Assembly: GCA_041645535.1 (NCBI GenBank)
Contig: JBAZPT010000001.1
Span: forward strand, 186,001-250,000
Direction: 5' to 3'
DNA length: 64,000 nucleotides
Source: JBAZPT01 sp041645535
GTDB taxonomy: Bacteria > Patescibacteriota > Minisyncoccia > Moranbacterales > UBA2206
The notes beneath the pieces are model-generated. The model saw nothing but the letters and a program-made list of their open reading frames with translations. It did no database searches and had not been told where the DNA came from. The translations under genes were made by a program, and so were the position numbers. Of the stretch, positions 59,471-64,000 are shown piece by piece (within the stretch, counting starts at the first letter, position 1; the number at the start of each line of letters is the position of its first letter).

Positions 59471-60409
59471 ATGAACTCTTTGATCTCAATTATAATCCCG
59501 GCGTATAACGAGGAAAAAAATATCCCGCTTATTCACGAGGAATTGCGGAGGGTTTTTTCGTCTCTTCCTATTAACCAATTTGAAATTATTTTCATAAACG
59601 ACGGCAGTGGCGACAATTCTTGGGCGGAAATCGAAAAGCTTTCCGCGCTCGACAAAACCGTCAAAGGCATTTCTTTTAGCCGTAATTTTGGTCATCAGGC
59701 AGCCATCGAAGCCGGTTTGGAGGCGGCCAAGGGCGACGCGGTTATTATGCTGGACGGCGACCTTCAGCATCCGCCGGCGCTGATTCCCAAACTGGTTGAA
59801 AATTGGGAAAAAGGTTTTCAGATCGTCAACACGAAACGGCTCAAAACCGAGAAGGAATCCGTTTTCAAAAAAATTTCTTCACGCATATTCTATTGGTTGA
59901 TAAATAAGATATCCGACATCCATCTGGATCAGGGCTCGGCTGATTTTCGCCTGCTGGATAGAAAAGCCGTCGCGGAACTGGCTAAGTTCAAAGAAAAAGA
60001 CAAATTCTATCGCGGACTAGTGAACTGGATCGGATTTCGAACAACTTTCGTTGAGTATGAAGCCGGACTTAGAAATTCAGGAAAAACTTCCTACACTTTC
60101 AAAAAAATGCTGACTTTCGCGCGCATCGGCATCACATCATTCAGTATGCTGCCGATGAAGATAATCATTATGCTCGGCACCGGCTTGTTTTCCATCGGAA
60201 CTATCTTGCTCGCAGTTATGCTGTATTACCGCTGGTTTATAGATGACAAATTTTTCAGCGGCAACGCGATCCTGGCCGCCTTCATTATTATTAGCAATGG
60301 GTTTATAATAATGATAATTGGCATCCTTTCAATTTATCAAATGACGATGTTCAAGGAACTAAAAAATCGGCCCAATTATATAATTAAAGAAACTACGAAT
60401 CATAGTTAA
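59471..60409 (+). CDS. GT2 polyprenyl-phosphate glycosyltransferase (GtrB/DPMS-like)
   Basis: A 312-residue membrane-bound GT2. SIIIPAYNEEKNIPLIHEEL, FINDGSGDNSW and MLDGDLQHPPAL (the DxD region) are diagnostic for dolichol-phosphate mannose synthase/GtrB types. GSADFRLLDRKAV also fits, and two C-terminal helices (about 228-252 and 268-295) anchor it. It loads a sugar onto undecaprenyl phosphate for use by GT-C enzymes such as the GT39-like protein at 39998. The repeat at 59372-59470 replaces a normal leader. Confidence 0.93.
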   Translation: MNSLISIIIPAYNEEKNIPLIHEELRRVFSSLPINQFEIIFINDGSGDNSWAEIEKLSALDKTVKGISFSRNFGHQAAIEAGLEAAKGDAVIMLDGDLQHPPALIPKLVENWEKGFQIVNTKRLKTEKESVFKKISSRIFYWLINKISDIHLDQGSADFRLLDRKAVAELAKFKEKDKFYRGLVNWIGFRTTFVEYEAGLRNSGKTSYTFKKMLTFARIGITSFSMLPMKIIIMLGTGLFSIGTILLAVMLYYRWFIDDKFFSGNAILAAFIIISNGFIIMIIGILSIYQMTMFKELKNRPNYIIKETTNHS

Positions 60410-60410
60410 A

Positions 60411-61616
60411 ATGAATAAAGAAGTTGGCTTTATAACAATTTATACTTCAGTAGGCTCGCATCATTCTCAAGAAAGCGCCTTGGCTTGGTATTCCAAACGC
60501 TTAATTTTAGGAATGAATGAAGAGAACCGTCAAAAATTAGTTGTTTTTTCCAATATTAAAAATACTAAACAAATTTTTATTGAGGATAAAGTAGAAGTTA
60601 ATGAATGTTGGCAAAGAAACAAGCTTTCATTCGTTGGAGAAATTATTTCGGAAATTAAAAAACATCCGGATCTTAAAGTGATTCACATCCAGCACGAGTT
60701 CAATCTTTTTGGCGGACCTGTTTCAATTCTGCTATATCTCCATCTTTTGCATAAAATAAAAAAACTGAAAAAGAAAATTGTTGTAACCTATCATGGAGTA
60801 ATTTCACCCAAAGCAATAAGGGGAGATTTTAATAAAATAAACCAAATTAAACTTCCTAATTTTTTGATTCGAGCATTTTTTGGCTTCATTTATCGCTGGA
60901 GTGTTAGATATATAGACAAAACAATTGTCCACGCAGAGTATTTTAAAAAAATTTTAACAGATGCGTATGGCTTTCAGAGCGATCAAGTTGAGGCGATTCC
61001 CTACGGAATCGATGAAGTCCATTTAAAAATGAATCAGGAAGAAGCGAGGAAAAAACTTAACATTTCAGAAGATAAAAAAGTGTTGTTGTTTTTTGGTTTT
61101 TTGGCCGGATATAAAGGGGTCGATTTATTAATTGAGGCGTTTCAAAGACTTGATCCCAAGGAGAATGTACTAATTCTAGCTGGTGATAAGCCGAGGAGAG
61201 TAGAAAATGATGCAAAATATAACAGCTGGTATCACTCTATGATGGAAAAAGTTAAAATAATTCCAACTATTCTCCGGGTTGGTTTTGTACCCGACAAAGA
61301 TGTCGAAATTTATTTTCAAGCTTGTGATGTTTTGATTATGCCGTATCTTCAGCTCTTTGGCGTTAGTGGACCGATGTCAATGTCAATTGCCTATCAGAAA
61401 CCATTTTTAATGAGCGACATTTTTCAAGATGTGATGAGCAATAAATCTATAATTTTCAAAAGAAATTCAGACGATTTAGTTAAAAAAATAGAAGAATTCT
61501 TTCGGGATAAGCACCAGTTTGATAACTATATCCAAATTTTGAAAGATGAAAGATCTTGGCATAATGCCGGAAAGAAAACTTTTGAAATTTATAAAAAAAT
61601 TATTAGAATGTCATGA
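60411..61616 (+). CDS. GT4-family glycosyltransferase
   Basis: A 401-residue GT-B transferase starting MNKEVGFITIYTSVGSHHSQ. The donor domain begins VLLFFGFLAGYKGVDLLIEAF near residue 225. The E-x7-E region is modified, reading VLIMPYLQLFGVSGPMSMSIAYQKPFLMSD, with an Ser-Gly-Pro segment where most GT4s have EG(F)G. HIQHEFNLFGGP is a common group motif. It begins one nt after the previous stop. Confidence 0.85.
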   Translation: MNKEVGFITIYTSVGSHHSQESALAWYSKRLILGMNEENRQKLVVFSNIKNTKQIFIEDKVEVNECWQRNKLSFVGEIISEIKKHPDLKVIHIQHEFNLFGGPVSILLYLHLLHKIKKLKKKIVVTYHGVISPKAIRGDFNKINQIKLPNFLIRAFFGFIYRWSVRYIDKTIVHAEYFKKILTDAYGFQSDQVEAIPYGIDEVHLKMNQEEARKKLNISEDKKVLLFFGFLAGYKGVDLLIEAFQRLDPKENVLILAGDKPRRVENDAKYNSWYHSMMEKVKIIPTILRVGFVPDKDVEIYFQACDVLIMPYLQLFGVSGPMSMSIAYQKPFLMSDIFQDVMSNKSIIFKRNSDDLVKKIEEFFRDKHQFDNYIQILKDERSWHNAGKKTFEIYKKIIRMS

Positions 61617-61650
61617 TTGTGTTATTATTGAAATTAATTAAGAATAAAAT

Positions 61651-62685
61651 ATGAAAAAAGCATTGATTACCGGAATTACCGGACAAGATGGCTCTTATCT
61701 TGCGGAATTACTTTTAGAGAAAGGCTATGAGGTTCATGGAGTCAGAAGAGCCTCGTCAATATTTAATACACAGCGCTTGGAGAATCTTCTTTCTGGTTCA
61801 CATTCTAAGGATGGAAGATTGCAATTGCACTATGGTGATTTGACTGACTCAAGCAATCTCAATCGGCTTCTTGAACAAATAAAACCTGATGAAATTTACA
61901 ACCTTGGTGCCCAGTCTCATGTTCATCTTTCTTTTCAAATTCCGGAATATACAGCAGAAGTGGATGGGGTTGGGACATTACGACTATTAGATGCCATTAA
62001 AGAAACAGGAATTAAAACAAAATTTTATCAGGCTTCCACATCGGAACTTTTTGGAAAGGCGCGGGAAACTCCGCAAAAAGAAACGACTCCTTTTTATCCT
62101 CGTTCTCCATATGCGGCGGCAAAGCTTTACGCCTATTGGATAGTTGTAAATTATCGGGAGGCGTATAATCTTTTTTCTTGTAACGGAATATTGTTTAACC
62201 ACGAATCTCCTCGTAGAGGAAAAACTTTTGTCACCAGAAAGATAACTTGCGGAATAGCAAATATTAAAAAAGGCCTCCAGGATAGTATTAAACTAGGTAA
62301 TCTAGATGCTAAGCGGGATTGGGGGTATGCCAAAGATTATGTCGAAGCCATGTGGTTAATTTTGCAGCAAGACCAGCCCGAAGATTACGTCATTGCCACA
62401 GGAGAAACCCATACCGTGAGAGAATTCTGCGAAAAAGCATTTGGATGTGTGGGTATTGAGCTTGAGTGGCGGGGAAACGGCGTGGATGAAAAAGGTATTG
62501 ACAAAAAAACAGGGAAGGTCCTGATTGAAGTGGATCCTAAATATTTTCGTCCAACAGAAGTTGATTTGCTTCTTGGTGATAGTACTAAAGCTAAGAAAAA
62601 ACTAGGCTGGAAACCGAGCGTGACTTTTGACGCACTTGTGGAAATGATGGTTAAATCAGATTTGGAAAACAACACGGAATACTAA
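61651..62685 (+). CDS. gmd: GDP-mannose 4,6-dehydratase (Gmd)
   Basis: A 344-residue SDR enzyme making GDP-4-keto-6-deoxy-D-mannose, precursor of GDP-fucose, GDP-rhamnose or GDP-perosamine. The motifs are ALITGITGQDGSYLAELLLEKGYEVHGVRR, in pieces, then QASTSELFGKARETPQ, the catalytic YAAAK and NHESPRRGKTFVTRKIT (the GDP-binding region). The length is normal. No reductase (fcl) or aminotransferase follows within the window, so the final sugar is unknown; the next gene is a C-methyltransferase. Confidence 0.95.
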   Translation: MKKALITGITGQDGSYLAELLLEKGYEVHGVRRASSIFNTQRLENLLSGSHSKDGRLQLHYGDLTDSSNLNRLLEQIKPDEIYNLGAQSHVHLSFQIPEYTAEVDGVGTLRLLDAIKETGIKTKFYQASTSELFGKARETPQKETTPFYPRSPYAAAKLYAYWIVVNYREAYNLFSCNGILFNHESPRRGKTFVTRKITCGIANIKKGLQDSIKLGNLDAKRDWGYAKDYVEAMWLILQQDQPEDYVIATGETHTVREFCEKAFGCVGIELEWRGNGVDEKGIDKKTGKVLIEVDPKYFRPTEVDLLLGDSTKAKKKLGWKPSVTFDALVEMMVKSDLENNTEY

Positions 62686-62763
62686 GAAGTTGTTATATAA
62701 AAATTAAACAAAACAATTTTAAGTATAATCTAATAAAAATAATTAATAATAACTTTTAAAAAA

Positions 62764-64000
62764 ATGTTGTATCAAGAAATAAAAAAATGTCGAATATGCA
62801 ACAACGCACATCTGGAAACCATAATTGATTTGGGAAATCAGGCGCTAACGGGAGTTTTTCCTGCTCTTGGTGAAATTGTCGAAGAAGGGCCGTTGAAATT
62901 GGTCAAGTGCATGGGAGATGACGCCTGCGGGCTTGTTCAGTTGGGGCATGACTATGATATGCAAAAGCTTTACGGCGATAACTATGGTTATCGCTCCGGA
63001 CTCAATAAATCCATGATTGAACATCTTTGTGGTATCGTAAAAAAAATCGAAGGGACGGCCAATCTTCAAAACGGAGATTTAGTGATTGATATCGCAGGCA
63101 ATGACGGAGTTCTTTTGGGGGCATATAGCAATAAAAATCTCGAGCTAGTTAGCATCGACCCAACCTCAGGAAAATTTAAAGAATATTTTGCTTCCCATGT
63201 AAAATATATTCCTGACTTTTTTTCTTCCAAAATTGTTAAGGATAAATACGGGGATAAAAAGGCCAAAGTAATTTCTTCCATTGCTGTGTTTTATGATTTG
63301 CCGGCACCGATGGAAATTATGCAACAAATTTATGATATCTTGGATGATCAGGGAATTTGGGTTGCCGAACAAAGTTATATGCCCATGATGATTGATAATA
63401 CTTCCTATGATACAATATGCCATGAACATTTGGAATATTATGCTTTGAAACAATTTAAATGGATGGCGGATAATGTTGGATTTAAGATAATTGATATTGA
63501 ATTTAATGATACGAATGGAGCAAGTTTTTGTTTGACATTTGCCAAAAAAGGATCCGGGTTTAAAGAAAAAACAGCCGAAATTGAAAAAATTTTATTAGAA
63601 GAAGAATCAAGGGGATTTAATGCATTGGATATTTACAAAGAATTTGAAAAAAATGTTGAAAGGAATAAAGAAGATTTGCTTCAATTTTTTAAGAAAACTA
63701 AACAAGAAGGGAAAAAAGTTTTTGGCTATGGCGCTTCAACAAAGGGTAATGTCATTTTACAATATTGTAAGATTACTCCGGAGGAAATGCCCTATATTGC
63801 AGAAGTAAATGAGTATAAATTTGGCAGATTCACTCCAGGAACAAGGATTGCGATCATTTCTGAAAAAGAAGCTAGAAAAATGAAACCGGATTATTTTATG
63901 GTTCTTCCTTGGCATTTTAAAAATGGAATTGTCAAAAGAGAGAATGAATATATCACTTCCGGGGGTCATTTAATTTTTCCACTACCTAAAATAGAAGTTG
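62764..64000 (+). CDS. NDP-sugar C-methyltransferase, truncated by the window edge
   Basis: The first 412 residues of an open frame without a stop before 64000. The zinc-binding N-terminus is KKCRICNNAHLETIIDLGNQALTGVFP with CRIC, then VKCMGDDACGLVQL. The SAM motif is VIDIAGNDGVLLGAY near 108-122. The middle carries TICHEHLEYYALKQF, the catalytic HEH region of TcaB9/NovU-like sugar C-methyltransferases. A C-terminal GYGASTKGNVILQY follows. It would methylate a keto-sugar carbon, consistent with following gmd. A TATAAT lies at 62724-62729. It is missing from simple ORF lists because it runs off the end. Confidence 0.88.
   Translation, partial: MLYQEIKKCRICNNAHLETIIDLGNQALTGVFPALGEIVEEGPLKLVKCMGDDACGLVQLGHDYDMQKLYGDNYGYRSGLNKSMIEHLCGIVKKIEGTANLQNGDLVIDIAGNDGVLLGAYSNKNLELVSIDPTSGKFKEYFASHVKYIPDFFSSKIVKDKYGDKKAKVISSIAVFYDLPAPMEIMQQIYDILDDQGIWVAEQSYMPMMIDNTSYDTICHEHLEYYALKQFKWMADNVGFKIIDIEFNDTNGASFCLTFAKKGSGFKEKTAEIEKILLEEESRGFNALDIYKEFEKNVERNKEDLLQFFKKTKQEGKKVFGYGASTKGNVILQYCKITPEEMPYIAEVNEYKFGRFTPGTRIAIISEKEARKMKPDYFMVLPWHFKNGIVKRENEYITSGGHLIFPLPKIEV

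Noticed and set aside
1..64000. Recoded TGA (glycine) genetic code
   Set aside because: TGA ends many genes exactly where the next begins, and no conserved Gly is encoded by TGA.
1..64000. CRISPR array, transposase or prophage genes
   Set aside because: No regularly spaced repeats with spacers, no transposase motif and no phage structural gene was seen on either strand.

Overview
The window looks like a chromosome segment from a Patescibacteria (CPR) bacterium, probably a Parcubacteria-like lineage. The grounds are an AT-rich sequence, compact and mostly co-directional genes with stop/start overlaps, few Shine-Dalgarno sequences, two DUF4012 proteins, a SpoIIM-like protein and a very large share of surface-polysaccharide genes. 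TGA acts as a normal stop (for example galU and several glycosyltransferases), so the Gly-recoded Gracilibacteria/Absconditabacteria are excluded. The taxon is inferred from gene content; no 16S or ribosomal protein gene is present.

Layout. 108-598 is RNase P RNA, followed 17 nt later by a polyprenyl-phosphate sugar-1-phosphate transferase (616-2031), then DedA, a small alpha/beta hydrolase and an ArsR-like regulator flanked by two copies of one palindrome. 3856-13863 holds three GT4 glycosyltransferases, a Wzz-like protein, a radical SAM protein, SpoIIM-like, DUF4012 and MurJ. 14071-22622 is more housekeeping: LepA, an AlwI-type restriction-modification cassette with a palindromic operator, an FtsB/DivIC-like protein, a PpiC-type isomerase, a ferredoxin and a catalytically dead HtrA-like protein. 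22838-26514 holds secreted or lipid-anchored proteins, three of them with unusually strong Shine-Dalgarno sites. 26618-37004 carries an O-antigen polymerase/ligase, GT4s, Wzz-like and DUF4012 proteins, the full dTDP-L-rhamnose pathway (rmlC-B-D-A) and galU. 37105-55379 is a long run of glycosyltransferases and methyltransferases with a Wzm/Wzt ABC exporter, interrupted by a three-gene minus-strand operon (38217-41764). 55448-57874 is a minus-strand secreted M4 metalloprotease. 58114-64000 has a Wzx-like flippase, a GtrB-like GT2, a GT4, gmd and a truncated sugar C-methyltransferase.

The genes together describe nucleotide-sugar synthesis (dTDP-rhamnose, UDP-glucose, GDP-4-keto-6-deoxymannose), priming on undecaprenyl phosphate, chain assembly by at least 13 glycosyltransferases, and two export routes (Wzx/Wzy and Wzm/Wzt). 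Three separate Wzz-like proteins occur with no recognisable tyrosine autokinase.

The most unusual feature is a set of short palindromes at gene junctions. One family, with arms built on CCCCG(C/T), occurs between genes at 8395-8524, 37001-37107 and 43037-43146. In all three its right end supplies the GTG start of the downstream glycosyltransferase. In two its left end supplies the TGA stop of the upstream gene, and in all three the left end opens a short leader ORF (M-N/S-P...). A related hairpin sits inside RNase P RNA. Other hairpins lie between a promoter or preceding gene and a start codon (24081, 29315, 33270, 46153, 50606). Several promoters place the predicted transcription start on or next to the ATG, suggesting leaderless mRNAs. 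A duplicated wzt 3' end flanking an NYN-domain gene marks a past cassette exchange.
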